Translations under genes and position numbers: made by a program | Shown: piece after piece, positions 23,176 through 34,384 of the stretch | How positions within the stretch are numbered: the first letter of the stretch is position 1 | Layout: each line of letters starts with the position of its first letter | Assembly: GCA_004352715.1 (NCBI GenBank) | Contig: SCFE01000049.1 | Span: 843,531-907,530 of the forward strand | Direction of reading: 5' to 3' | DNA from: Hofstenia miamia | Taxonomy: Eukaryota; Xenacoelomorpha; Acoela | DNA: 64,000 nucleotides | Notes under the pieces: model-generated | Seen by the model: the letters and a program-made list of their open reading frames with translations, nothing else | The model's database searches: none | Told to the model about the DNA's origin: nothing

Positions 23176-24640
23176 TATGTATTTATTTGATTTAATAATT
23201 TTTCAAATAGTTTACTAAAGGGATGGCCAATGCAAATGGGCCTATAATTTTCTGCATTTAGAGGGTTGCCTTTTTTATATATAGGGCTGTGTCAGATTGC
23301 TTAAATATATCCAGGAATTCATTATTAATAGTGCATTGATTAAATGCAAGTAGTAGATGTTCACTAAAGATATGAAAATGATATTTAATAATATAGATTG
23401 GAAGATTATAGGATGCCGTTGATTTATTTCTCCAAGAACCTTTTCTGTTTTAAGGTAGATTTTTTATTTTTTTAATTGTTTAATAATCCTCTCTGATTTT
23501 TCGTAATTAGTCCAATTAGTTGTTGACAGTTCTGTTTGAGCAAAATCAAATATTTTTCTTTTAATACTTACTAGTTCATGTATGTCACTATCATTGGCAT
23601 TTGATAAAACAAACATGCGCGCTTTTAATTTTAATTTGCGGTACTTAATTGGTGCTGCTTTATTAATTGCATTGCAAATTTCTTTTGAGATATAATTAAT
23701 CATAGAAGATCCAGATTTTAATGTGTATATATAGTTGAACAATATGTATTTCAAAACTGTTTCCATTATTTCGTCTGAATAATTTAAATAATCTCTTGCA
23801 TAAATTATTTTAAATTTATTGGCTTTGGTAGTTATGTTACGTATATATGTGCAAAGAGCATGGTCACTGAATGATTCAAACATGAAGGACTTAAAAACTA
23901 AGTCAGAATTTGTTAGGAAGTAGTCTATTAAGTTGTTTTGTCTTGTTGGACAGTCAGTATTTATACAACGAAAATCATATGTGGGACAAAATTCTTTTAA
24001 CGTTTTTTTCTAAAGATTATTAAAATAATTTATATTAAAGTCACCAAATATATTTATAGAATAGTAGGGATCACTTATTTAGGAAATTTCATTTGCCTTA
24101 AATTTTAGGTAATCAATATGATAATTTTTATTTGGATTGTATGTGATATTAATCAGTTCCTTATGACATTTATTTTCAAATAATATCATTTCTATCCAGA
24201 GTGATTCAAATATATCGTGTTTTAATTCATATTCTAATTTACGCACCAGTTTTAAATATTTGGGAGCTAAAATCATGAGTCCACCACCTTTACCTAATCG
24301 GTTTTTTAGGAAAATGTCATAATAATGTCGGTCAGGATTAAACAAATTAGGATCAGTGCTATGCTGTAACCAAGTTTCGGTAATTTAGAATATTGCATTT
24401 TGTCCTATCTTATTTATTAAGCTTAGAAAATCATTTCTGTTTGACTTTAGACTTTTAGCATTGAAATATACAAATTTATAGTTATTGCCGTAATTTTTTA
24501 GTTAATTTTCTATTTGCGTTTCTTCTAGAATTGGTCCTGGGTTGAGTTTAATATCTCCTGAAAGAAGTAATCTTATGCAATAAAAATAGTTATTGAGGTG
24601 ATTAAGATGAAGAGTACTGAATTTAACTGAATATGCATAA
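23176..24640 (-). mobile_element. LINE family 1, copy A: ORF2 N-terminus, endonuclease, linker and start of RT
   Basis: The minus strand starts with a leader and 2A-like SGDIKLNPGP (24558-24532). An APE-type endonuclease follows (24345-24079), with RLGKGGGLMILAPKYLKLV and KELINITYNPNKN. The conserved endonuclease end SFSDHALC opens a 139-residue linker frame (23883-23464) with YARDYLNYSDEIMETVLKYI. RT starts with KKGNPLNAENYRPI near 23270-23240. Copy A breaks off near 23175, exactly where the leader of copy B begins, so B either inserted into A or replaced its 3' half. Stops are present and the copy is inactive. Confidence 0.8.
24532..24558 (-). other. 2A-like motif in LINE copy A
   Basis: The encoded GDIKLNPGP fits D(V/I)ExNPGP with Lys in the Glu position. 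The same N-terminal leader style is seen in copy B. Confidence 0.6.
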
Positions 24641-24764
24641 TATGTTAAATGAGGATGTTTTGAAGCATGTGGATGTGGATTTATATAATATAGAGGTACA
24701 TTTTGTTACATTACATAGATAACAAAATAATATGTAATAAAATTTACCTCTTTTCTGTAAATTT

Positions 24765-25480
24765 TCATAATAATTCAGGTGAAGGAGGGGTCGGAAGAAG
24801 AGTTCGACGATTTGAAAAATTGGCAGCTTTTAGATAGGTGACATTCGGAATTTGAAGTGAAGAGTGAGAAATTAGGCGAGGTTGGAAAAATCCTTTTAAA
24901 ACAAAGGTGATAAGAGCAATTCCTTGACGAGATGAGTGGATTTCATTACGGGCAAAGAGGTTCAAGTTGATACTTTGTGGTGAATTCAGAAAGCTTTTAA
25001 AGACTGGAATAACATTGAATTTATTAGTAGAGAGACGTGATAAGGCTTCATTAAATCTAGTGATGAAATGATTCTTCTGTAGAGCAGAATGTTTACAGAC
25101 ACGAGCAATTTCTAGGAAATAGATGAACCGCGAAGTGAATTTTCAATGGATTAAAGATAAAAGATGATTGATGTTCTGTTCAAATTGTTTGATGTCAGTA
25201 GATTTGAGTGCATCAATGAGGCCTGTATTTATGAAGACGAAGTTGATGTGTGTTGTAGGATCTTTTGAGAGAGTTAATGAGAGTTGTGACCAGGATATGA
25301 GTGAATTGTTGTTGTTTGATTTGAAAAAAGATTGTGAGAACGGACATACTTCAAGATACTGCTTCCAATGATGAGAGAGGTAGTTCCGGGCTTGATAGAT
25401 TTTACAGATAAAGGAGGCTTGAGATGTGTGTGTTGTTGACGGACATTTTGATGTTGAGCCGAGGAATTTTCTGCATGATA
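24765..25480 (-). pseudogene. LINE family 1 ORF1 remnant with SGNH-hydrolase-like domain
   Basis: Several broken minus-strand frames fit an SGNH (GDSL-type) esterase as found in ORF1 of CR1/L2-like LINEs. Block I is TSLIIGSSILKYV (about 25383-25340; Ser kept, preceding Asp changed). A block III-like INTGLIDAL lies near 25220, and block V is ARNEIHSSRQG (about 24960-24925; His kept, Asp now Asn). It lies just upstream of ORF2 copy A in the same orientation, as expected for ORF1. Stops and shifts make it non-functional. The longest intact piece is 24965-24765. Confidence 0.6.
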
Positions 25481-25827
25481 TCGTCAGAAAGATTCATATC
25501 AATGTGGAGAAGGTGAAGGCGATCTGGAGTTTTTTTACATTAAGAGGAGTGTATGATGGAGTTTTTTATTAAAATTGTTAATAAGTAGGACTAGTGGCAG
25601 AGGCTGATGTAGAATAGAGAGTTTTTGAAAAGGAGTAGGAGAGCTTCAGCGGCGTATTCTTTAATTAGATGAGAGAAGTTATGATGAGGACGTTTTCTTT
25701 TTATCTTTTATATAAGCATTTACTGCATCCAGGGACGTAGCACCAGCAAACACGTTAGAAATGATTGCTTCATAGAGCAAAAGCAAGACCCGACCTTCTC
25801 CAGTGACATCTGACATAATAACAATAA

Positions 25828-26689
25828 TGAGGTGAAAAAGCTTGTTTCCTGTCTAGTTAAGAAACGTGGTCTTTTCTTTCTTATTAAATTTGCTACACAG
25901 AAAATGAATTTTTACCCTAAGCCCTAGTTTTAGTACAAACTTGGGTTAACTAGATATATCTTGGTGATTAAAAATTGTCGTGTGATTTTTAATCCTAACT
26001 ACGCAATTTAACGGATATAGTTTATGCTGCTTATAATATTTATTAATAAAATATAATAATACTGTGCATGCAAATTCTCTATTGTTAACATAATAGAAGA
26101 CTTTATTTGACACAATACTTACAGGGGTTTTCAGTGACTTTGGACAGCAAATGATTTTGCAAAAAAAAGTGTTTGGAGTAACACAGAGAATTGTGGGGAC
26201 GAAATTTCAGTAAAATTGCTGAGAATTCTGTAGACGAAAGTAGAGTTGCTACAAATTCTTTGAACACAAGTAGAGTTACTAAGTTACTAAGAATTCTGTG
26301 GCCGAAAGTAGAGTTGCTACAAATTCTGTGAACACAATTAAAGTTACTAAGAATTCTGTGTTGAGGTCCTTTCTGTTCAACCTCCAAGCATTTACTAAAA
26401 ATTTCCGTCTTTTTCCAGCATATAAGAAAATGTTCTCTTTTTCTCATTAGTTCTGCAAATAGTAACATCTGCCCATTGGTTCAACTAATTGCTATTCGGG
26501 TTACAGGCGTCATGTTATTCTATTAAAAGTTTGTTTGATCTTACTAACTTGCTATTAATTCCTGCGTTAGTTTTTGCTGTTGAAACTAAATGTTATTCCA
26601 CTTGAAATCTTGGCTTTAGCTTTGTATACATCAATTTGTTGCTGAAATAATTTTACTATATTTCTTAGCATTAATTTTGAGTTATTACA
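25828..26689 (-). repeat. 3' LTR of the Ty3/Gypsy-type element
   Basis: 862 bp, colinear with 34385-35271 with scattered mismatches and indels. It contains tandem units of about 35 bp (AGAATTCTGTGG...AGAGTTGCTAC) at about 26215-26365. The 5' LTR has a longer version of this array, which accounts for most of the length difference. Confidence 0.85.
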
Positions 26690-26829
26690 TCCCCAGCCCT
26701 TGATGGAACTAGACTGTTTCACATCAACATTCTCAAAGGAATTCAACACTTGCTGTCCACTAAAACATAAACAAAGAAGGATAAATATATATATTTACAA
26801 ATACAATTAAAAAAACAAAACACTGACAA

Positions 26830-27111
26830 CACTGTTACACTCAGTTTGACCATCTACAGCAGCTGGAAGTCTAGGGGAACCCTCATGGTGGAGCATCCCA
26901 GGAGGAGCCACTCCAACAGGCTGGTAGTCCCAGTCGTCCTCAGACGTCCATCCCATATCCTCTGGAGAAGGTGGAGTGGGAGCTCAAGTTGGGGATGACG
27001 GTCCTGGCTGCCACATTTCTCGAAACCTCTGGAGAAAGACCAACCCTCTTCCAATTCTGTAAGGTGGTGGAGGTGGTGGTTGGTCCATCCTAAATACATA
27101 TGGGCAGGCAA
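26830..27111 (-). other. GC-richer stretch between env-like region and 3' LTR
   Basis: Open for 85 codons on the minus strand (27111-26854) and rich in Leu, Trp and His. It may be the end of the envelope-like ORF in another frame or 3' non-coding sequence. No domain is recognised. A polypurine tract was not pinned down. Confidence 0.35.
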
Positions 27112-27151
27112 GGTTATTACTCAGATTAGTAATTATATATATATATACATA

Positions 27152-28450
27152 CTATTTAAAAATATAAACATTAGGTGGTAGTAATTTTTGGAATTTTGGG
27201 TATTGTTCTATAAGTTCTATTGGTGCATTAGAAACTGGTGACTCAGTCACATTTCTTTGACTAGTCTTGAAATAAGACAATAACCATTTGTTTATTACAC
27301 ACACTTTGGTGTTTTTAATTTCTCTTGCTCCTTTCTGCCAATCAGCATGATTTTTTTCGTCAGCAGCTACCACCATTTGTACTTCTCCAAATCCATGTAC
27401 ATGCCTAAGTGGATTAGCCAAGGCAGCCAAAATTTGCTTCCTAATCATCCATCCTACAACTCCAGCTGAAATTAACCCCAAAGTTAGGGAAATGATTGGA
27501 AACAGCACTGACACATTCCATGGTGTATATTCGTCTAGAACCTTGGGAGACAGCATCTTGGATAATGTTAACTTCTTCCCAATAGGTTCTGCAAGTTCCT
27601 TCCACTGTTTTCTGGTGACTGGATTCAACCTAGGGTTTTTCTTCAGTTGTTTTCATACTTCTTGTATCATATTCTGTTGTAAGGAAGGATTAGTCAAATA
27701 TACATCTTCTGGAATTGCTGGTAATGCATTATATATCCCTCCCAAGGGTTTTGGTAACTCCACATTCATTCTTTGATATCCATACTCTGCACAAGTCATC
27801 CTATCCAGGAAAGGAATAACACTTACGCCCTCAAGATAATGATTACAGTCTACCATTAGGATACAGGCCCTGCAGGTGGGTACTTGATTTTGTGCATATC
27901 CTTTTTCCACTGATCCATTTGCTAAAGAGACCTAAGATTTTGGGCTGGTGAAAAGCCAATGTCCAAACCCTAGATTCATAGCTGTCTCTGTCAATGGTAA
28001 TGGAACTACTTCTGTTGAGCACAATTGTACCACCTTTTCATCTCTATTAAATAATAATGAAGCCAGGCAAGAAACTTCTCCATTTTATTTGAAAGAAATT
28101 TCAGATTATCTGAATATCTATTCACTGTATTGATGGTTTTTACAATGTCTTTCTTCAGAGCTTTGTTTTTGTCACATGATTTTATCCAACATTCAATGGG
28201 ATTTCCAATACCATATCCTAAGCCTAGACCTGCTACTGCTGCTGCAGCCATGGTAAATATAGCTCTTTTGGATTTGTTACACTGGATTTCTGGTTCTTGA
28301 ATGGTCTCTTTCAGGTAAGGATCCTCTTCATTATATCTCTGGGGTATCAAAACTCATGCAGCAGCTTTGACCTCATTAAGTTCTTTCTGAATTTCCTGCT
28401 TTTCTTCATTTATCAGGTACGATATGGTTCATGTCTCCACTGAATAAGGG
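27152..28450 (-). pseudogene. Envelope-like glycoprotein region of the LTR element, decayed
   Basis: Three minus-strand frames follow each other (28350-28006, 27910-27653, 27628-27152). The first has a basic, furin-like KSKR (28275-28264) followed at once by an Ala/Gly-rich hydrophobic stretch to about 28195, in the style of a class I fusion peptide, and then a helical heptad-like region. The last has one long hydrophobic membrane segment (about 27510-27440) and a cytoplasmic tail. This order is that of envelope fusion proteins of env-bearing Ty3/Gypsy elements. An in-frame TGA at 28354-28352 and frame changes break it. There is no ATG in the first open piece. The surface subunit is not recognised. 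Confidence 0.65.
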
Positions 28451-28519
28451 GAGGTGGGGACACATTTGTTGTTTTGGGTTCTCTCAAAACCCATACTGGT
28501 TCTGGTGAACCTGATGGAT

Positions 28520-29101
28520 CTAGAATTTCATTGTCAATACCTTTGGACTAAATTGGAACTGTATATCATTTTCCTCATTACTCTCTGGGTCACTCAGATC
28601 AACCTCCTTGGCCATTCCAGTCTCCAGTTGGACATGGGTAAATTCATTTTCTTCATAGGGTTTTAAGTGATTTATATGGACAACCATTAAAGGCTTATAG
28701 GGATGTTTGACATTTTTCAGTTGTAAATTAACATCATTGATAATATTTACGATTTCATAAGGCCCTGAATAAGGTGAGAAAATTTTTTTTACCATACCTG
28801 CTTTCATTACAGGGTGAAACAACCAAACTTTTTGCCCAATTTCATACTTTCTAACTCTAACTTTTTGGTTATAGTAATCTTTTTCAATTTCTTGAAATTT
28901 TCCTGTTTGTTCACTTATCAATTTTTGAGTGTTACTCAGATTCATTTTTAAATCTAAGAGGTACTGATTTACTGATTCATATTGTACCTGAGAATTACTA
29001 CTTTCAGGTAATAAAAGTTGTAAAGGAAGTCTGGCTGGCAACCAAACAATGCCTGATATGGGGAATATTAGTGGTTGCATGTTGGGAGGTGTGGTATGCA
29101 A
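28520..29101 (-). pseudogene. Integrase C-terminal part with GPY/F-like module
   Basis: A 193-codon open piece continues the integrase out of frame with the part above. It contains a coiled-coil-prone segment, then an RKYEIGQKVWLF strand and SPYSGPYEIVNI, the GPY/F signature of the C-terminal DNA-binding domain in Gypsy/chromovirus-like integrases. NHLKPY follows, a typical integrase C-terminal motif. The frame runs open to the TAG at 28522-28520. Confidence 0.8.
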
Positions 29102-29161
29102 AACACACTGAACTCAAAAATTTGTCCCAATCCTTTTGTGTGGGATCAACAAATTTAGATA

Positions 29162-29647
29162 TCATATCACAAAGAGTTTTATAAACCTTTCTGTTTGCCC
29201 ATTACATTGTGGATGAAATGTGGTGGTTCTGCATTTTTTTATTTCTAGTACATAACAAATTTGATGTATTAGGTTAATTTCAAAGTTACAGCCTTGGTCA
29301 GTTAACAGATAGCCTGGTAGCCTGAGTTTGAAAAATATTTTATTCACAATTGCCTTAGCAGTGGTTTCTGCAGAAGAATCAGGTAAAGCTATGGCAAAGG
29401 AATATTTTGTAAATAGATCTTTTATTGTCAATATCCACTTATTATTATTTACTGATTTTGGCAATAGTCCCAAAAAATCCATTGCTAATTTCTCAAAGGG
29501 GTATCCCATCTTGATAGGAATGAGAGGTGCCCATACTGTTGGACACTCTTTCTTACGAGCATTACATTTCTTGCAACTTTTAACAAAATTTATTACGTCT
29601 GTGGTCTGTCCTGGCCAAAAATAACCCTCTTTTGCTTTAAATATCAT
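29162..29647 (-). pseudogene. Integrase zinc-binding end and DDE core
   Basis: 161 codons. CKKCNARKK is the CC half of the HHCC zinc module. AMDFLGLLP carries the first catalytic Asp, LLTDQGCNFE the second and NGQTERF the Glu, in the D,D-35-E arrangement of retroviral-type integrases that insert the cDNA into chromosomal DNA. The residues are intact, but the frame stops after QTERF and the C-terminal part resumes in another frame near 29101. The first half of the zinc module lies upstream in shifted frames. Confidence 0.9.
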
Positions 29648-30338
29648 TTTTTGACTGACCTAAGTGGCCTGCTGCCTTTGCACAATATAGCTGTTCCAAT
29701 ATGGCTTTAATGAACCCTTTTGGGACAAACAGTTTTGGACAATTTAACCCTACTTGAATATATAACAATTAATTTTCAAGAAATAATTGTTCCCACCTAG
29801 CACATAATGCATATGTCTTCTTTGGACAGCCCTGTAACATCTTAATTGTGGGTTTTTGGGCTTTTTCCCCTAATTTCATGATTTTAATTATTGGTCTTAT
29901 ATAGGGATCATTATGCTGGATTTCTCTAAATTCTCTAATGTTTTCATTCTCTAAATAACAAGTAAAAGTTAGTATATGTTGGGGTCATCAACATTGTCTA
30001 ATTCATATAAGGGACCTGGGAGCCTACTTAGACCATCAGCATTTTGATGATTTTTCCCAGTCTTATGCTTTATTTGAAATTTAAACTCAGCTAAATTAGC
30101 TAGCCACCTGTACACCTGAGGCTTTAAATCCCTGAAGTTTTTGACCCAACAAAGACTATTATGGTCTGTTAATACCAGGAATTCCCGACCAGCTAAATAA
30201 TGTGAAAATTTTTTAACTCCCCAAACAACTCCAAACAATTCTTTCTTTGTTGTTGAGTAATATACTTCAGAACCCCTTAGAGCCTGGGATGCATATGCTA
30301 TAGGATGTTCATTTTCCCCATCTAACTGAGATAATACN
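29581..30338 (-). other. Left copy of a 758-bp near-identical duplication, probable contig overlap
   Basis: These bases match 30340-31096 with only a handful of differences and end exactly at the single N (30339). The right copy then runs on into the rest of RNase H, while the left copy stops. This is what unmerged contig ends from two alleles look like. It duplicates the RNase H piece (30338-29969) on paper. Confidence 0.85.
29969..30338 (-). pseudogene. RNase H fragment (left copy of duplicated assembly segment)
   Basis: Same protein as 31195-30737 with a few substitutions (for example TDHNSLCW against TDHSSLCW). It begins at the N instead of at a natural start. Treat it as the second allele of the fragment described at 30737-31195. 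Confidence 0.75.
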
Positions 30339-30736
30339 TAACAAAATTTATTACGTCTGTGGTCTGTCCTGGCCAAAAATAACCCTCTTTTGCTTTAAAT
30401 ATCATTTTTTGACTGACCTAAGTGGCCTGCTGCCTTTGCACAATATAGCTGTTCCAATATGGCTTTAATGAACCCTTTTGGGACAAACAGTTTTGGACAA
30501 TTTAACCCTACTTGAATATATAACAATTAATTTTCAAGAAATAATTGTTCCCACCTAGCACATAATGCATATGTCTTCTTTGGACAGCCCTGTAACATCT
30601 TAATTGTGGGTTTTTGGGCTTTTTCCCCTAATTTCATGATTTTAATTATTGGTCTTATATAGGGATCATTATGCTGGATTTCTCTAAATTCCCTAATGTT
30701 TTCATTTCCTAAATAACAAGTAAAAGTTAGTATATG

Positions 30737-31195
30737 TCAGGGGTCATCAACATTATCTAGTTCATATAAGGGACCAGGGAGCCTACTTAGTCCATCAGCA
30801 TTTTGATGATTTTTCCCTGGCTTATGCTTTATTTGAAACTTAAACTCAGCTAGATAAGCTAGCCACCTGTACACCTGAGGCTTTAAATCCCTGAAGTTTT
30901 TGACCCAACAAAGACTACTATGGTCTGTTAATACCAGGAATTCCCGACCAGCTAAATAATGTGAAAATTTTTTAACTCCCCAAACAACTCCAAACAATTC
31001 TTTCTTGGTTGTTGAGTAATATACTTCAGAACCCCTTAGAGCCTGGGATGCATATGCTATAGGATGTTCATTTTCCCCATCTAACTGAGATAATACGGCA
31101 CCCAATGCATTATTAGACGCATCACATGAAAGCACAAATTTCTTAGAGAAATCTGGGTACTGCAAAACTGGAGCAGTTATTAGTCTAGTTTTCAA
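30737..31195 (-). pseudogene. RT connection and RNase H domain of the Ty3/Gypsy-type element
   Basis: 152 codons, starting in the RT/RH tether: TAPVLQYPDFSKKFVLSCDA gives the first RNase H Asp. LGAVLSQ follows, then HPIAYASQALRG, the YYSTTKKELFGVVW helix with the second acidic residue, and LVLTDHSSLCW with the third. It ends in HKPGKNHQNADGLSRLPG, the canonical end of Gypsy RNase H. RNase H removes the RNA strand during cDNA synthesis. Sequence upstream (31200-31500) encodes RT/tether remnants with stops. Confidence 0.9.
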
Positions 31196-31527
31196 CTCTT
31201 GAAAAGCAATGTCTTGTTCATGCTCCCATAGAAAATTTTGATTTTTCCTTAATAATTTGGTTAAAGGACATGCAATATCAGCATAATTTGGTATAAATCG
31301 ATGGTAATACCCTGTTAGTCCTAAAAATGAATGAAGTTCAGTTAAATTTCGTGGGGCTTGTATTTGTTTGACTGCTTTTATTTTATCTTGGTCACAAAAA
31401 CTCCCTCATCTGTGAGGAAATGCCCTAAAAATTTGATTTCAGATTGAAAGAAAGTGCATTTCTTAGCACAAAGTCACAGACCCTCTTTTTTAAGTTTGTC
31501 TTCAATTTTTATAAATCTTTCAAGCAT

Positions 31528-31850
31528 TTATTCAAAAATATTCCCATAAATAAGAATATCATCCAGATATAATAAACATCCATTATTTAAAAATTTTCTT
31601 AATATAGTATTCATTAATTGCATGAACACATCTGGGACATTCACTAAACCAAAATGTACCCTTAAAAATTCAGAGTGGCCTTGAGGCGTACTAAAAGCAG
31701 TTTTAAAAGTATGTTCAGGCTTAATTTTCATCTGATGGTACCCAGAAATTAAATCTAGTGATATAAAGAATTTTGCTGATCCAACACTGTCAATTAAATC
31801 CTTGATACACAGCAAAGGAAAAGTGGGAATGTCAATGGTTTGATTTATTA
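31528..31850 (-). pseudogene. Reverse transcriptase, palm part (3' of mariner insertion)
   Basis: The frame from the mariner edge contains FFISLDLISGYHQMKI (first catalytic Asp), KTAFSTPQGHSEFLRVHFGL and CLLYLDDILIYG, the YxDD box with the catalytic Asp pair of Gypsy-type RTs. It ends in a stop at 31528. The 5' half of RT lies beyond the mariner element at 32386 and upward, so the gene is split physically. Confidence 0.9.
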
Positions 31851-32383
31851 GGTTGTCCCAAAAGTTTGTAAACACTTGAAAAATGTACGATTCCTTGTCT
31901 GTTGGCTTGTGCTTCTGTGAGTTCGTGAGGATCTTGGCTTTTTGTGAACAAAATCAAGTTGCTTCAAGTGTTGGTGAATTGTTGATTTGCCAACTCCAAG
32001 CTCACCAGCCAATTCTCAAGTGCTCGATGAAGGAGCAATGTTCAACCCGGTTTTTAAGTCTCCATCATCCAGCTTTAGCGGCAGACCTGAACGAGGCATA
32101 TCTTGAAGACTCATGTCGCCAGATTCAAAACGCTTGTACCATTTTGAGATTGCCGCATATGCAATTGTTTCTTTACCTTCAGCAGCACAAATCTCTTCAG
32201 CAGCTTTTCTAGTTGAAAGACCTCGCTTCCAGCAGTAGCAAACCAAAACTCGCCGCTCAATTTTATCCATTACCTGGATCAAAAAATGAATATTACTATA
32301 ACAATATAAACGCAAAAAATATAGTAATTAAAAAATGCATAAAATTTAATTTTTTCAAGTGTTTACAAACTTTTGGGACAACC
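31851..32383 (-). mobile_element. Internally deleted mariner-like element inserted in the LTR element
   Basis: 533 bp with near-perfect inverted ends (GGTTGTCCCAAAAGTTTGTA at 31851 and its complement ending at 32383), about 30 bp long, flanked by TA on both sides (31849-31850, 32384-32385). This is the Tc1/mariner target duplication. On the minus strand an ATG at 32270 opens a transposase N-terminus: a helix-turn-helix with STRKAAEEICAAEG and ISKWYKRFESGD, then the PRSGLP linker. An in-frame TGA at 32015-32013 interrupts it, and a second HTH (GKSTIHQHLKQLDFVHKKPR) follows. The whole DDD catalytic half is missing, so it could move only if another mariner supplied transposase. Confidence 0.95.
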
Positions 32384-32385
32384 TA

Positions 32386-33160
32386 GTAGTTTGTAATAAT
32401 CCACACAAATACAGAGGTCCCCATTCTGTTTTTTTATTAGCACTAATGGGACATTATATGGAGACAAGCTCCTTTTTTTAACTCCTAATTTCAACATTTT
32501 GTTAATTTGCTTTTCAATTTCCATTAAATATGAAGGTGAGATTTGACAGGGTTGAATGTTAATAGGCGTTTGATTGTGTGAATTTATTTCCAATGGCAAT
32601 AAATCTGTATGTCCCAATTCCTCACTTGTTAATGCAAATACTTCCTTAATTGAGGAAATTTGATTTTTAAACATTTCTTTTTGCATTGGTGACAGGCTTT
32701 CATTGATTTGTATATGTCCCATAATTTCTGATACCTGTTTGTCTACTAGTGTAGAACAAATTTCCTTTGGATTATTTTTAACATGTGTGCTAAAATTTAC
32801 CCAATCTTCCATGTGAAAGTTTTTGCTAAATTCGTTTCTTACAGTTGGGTTATTAAAAGGAATGCTTTCAGCTTCATTATCAAAATACACCCTATTTGTA
32901 CCATAATCTATAGCGGCATTAAGGTACTTTAATGTGTCCCCTCCCAATATTAACTGTTCATTTAAATCTTTAATTACAAAACAATTGACGAGATAATCTT
33001 TATTATTTAATCTTAATTTCACTTTTACTACCCCTTCTACAGGCATGGGTTCATTATTGGCAGCATACAATTTTAGTTTAGTATTACTTTCTATTTCTAT
33101 TTTTAACACTGTGCAGATTTTTCTGGCTAATAAAGTAATGGGGCTACCTGTGTCAATCAA
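32386..33160 (-). pseudogene. Aspartic protease and RT N-terminal half of the Ty3/Gypsy-type element
   Basis: The open frame starts at the protease active site, MIDTGSPITLLA (DTGS, the retropepsin catalytic triad), with ILGGDTL as the second conserved protease block. A linker and the RT fingers follow: EIEKQINKMLKLGV, LSPYNVPLVLIKKQNGDLCI and CVDYYKL. The frame then hits the mariner insertion. The protease cleaves the Gag-Pol precursor and RT copies the RNA. Sequence from 33160 to gag (33274) would hold the protease start in another frame. Confidence 0.9.
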
Positions 33161-33273
33161 AACACAAATATTAAAATTCTTTATTTTTGCATCAATATGA
33201 ACTAAATTTTCCGCACTATTATTTAATTCTGGGGCATTTACAACTGACCAGCTGCCCTGGTGATTTCGGCCAG

Positions 33274-34077
33274 TCAGGGGTGGTTTAAACGTGATTGTTC
33301 AGAATTTTTCAAAATTTGTATTCTCTCAGGACAAGCTTTGGCTAGGTGTCCTTGTTTTCCACACTGGAAACACTGAAAATCCTCATAAACATTCGATTTT
33401 TTTCGTGGGGTTTTTGGTTCTAAAACTCTGCTTATTCTCTGTTCTAATTCTGTAATTTGATTTTGCAATTTTTGAAACATAGTTTTGGTTTCATTTTGAG
33501 AGATCATATGAACTTTAAAATTTCTAGACCTAGATTCAATATCTAAGGCTGCTTGAATTGCTATGGCTCTATATGTAGCTTCATTCAAATTTTCAGGGCA
33601 TTCCTGCCTTAATCTCAACCGAATTTCAGGATCGCTAATAGCATCAATGAAATAGTTTTTTGCAATAGTTTCATTAATTATATTTACAGGAATATTTGGG
33701 TACACTCTCGCGGCTGTAAGATAAATGTCCTTGCTAAGCTGCATAAGTGTTTCAGATTTTTGTTGCCGCCTGTTTTTCAAAAGCATTTCATTAGAAATCT
33801 GGGGTACCAACAAAAATTTTTCTGTCAAATTATTAATCAAACAATCAAAATCATCTTGGTCCTTTACATTTTTAATTTTTTCATCTAGAGAATTGTATAT
33901 AATCCTAGCATTTGCCTTCAAAGATACAGCCAGATATCCAGCCTGGATTTTATAATCAGTCCAATTATTTACTTGACATATTAATTTAAAATGGGTTATG
34001 TAGTCAGTCCATGTTTGTTCTGAATCTCCATAGGAGAATTTCTCTGGCAATATTATTGGATTTGGCGGTTGTGCCAT
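33274..34077 (-). pseudogene. Gag of the Ty3/Gypsy-type element
   Basis: About 267 codons from the ATG at 34077 (MAQPPNPIILPEKFSYGD). It has the capsid-like retrotransposon gag fold region (TWTDYITHFKLIC and FLLVPQISNEMLLKNRRQQ, common in Gypsy gag) and a coiled coil (QKLQNQITELEQRISRVLE). It ends with one CCHC zinc knuckle, CFQCGKQGHLAKAC, used for RNA packaging. The frame is intact, but the downstream pol is broken. It lies about 300 bp inside the 5' LTR, with a leader containing the putative primer-binding site. Confidence 0.9.
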
Positions 34078-34384
34078 TTTTAACAAGTTTTGCGTTTTGT
34101 TTATTTACTACAAAGAGAATTTTCTTATTTTCCCCTTTAGCAAAAACTGCTTTATTAGTGCCCTAACACTCTTATAGCGTAACTGACTTAATAAGTATTA
34201 ACTAATAGTTTTTTATAAATTTTTCTTAGTTTATACTATAATAAATTCTTCTACCAAAAAGAAATTTTTGTGCAGAACTAATTGAGGCAATTCTTTTATG
34301 CTTTAAATGTTTAGCCCGTCTTCTGCCCGACTTAGTTTGGAATTTTAATTTGAATTTTTCGTCCCGCCCAAAGGTGCCTCCACA

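Noticed and set aside
27492-29624. Plus-strand frames inside the LTR element (27492-27776, 29328-29624 and others)
   Set aside because: Shadows of the minus-strand retroelement genes.
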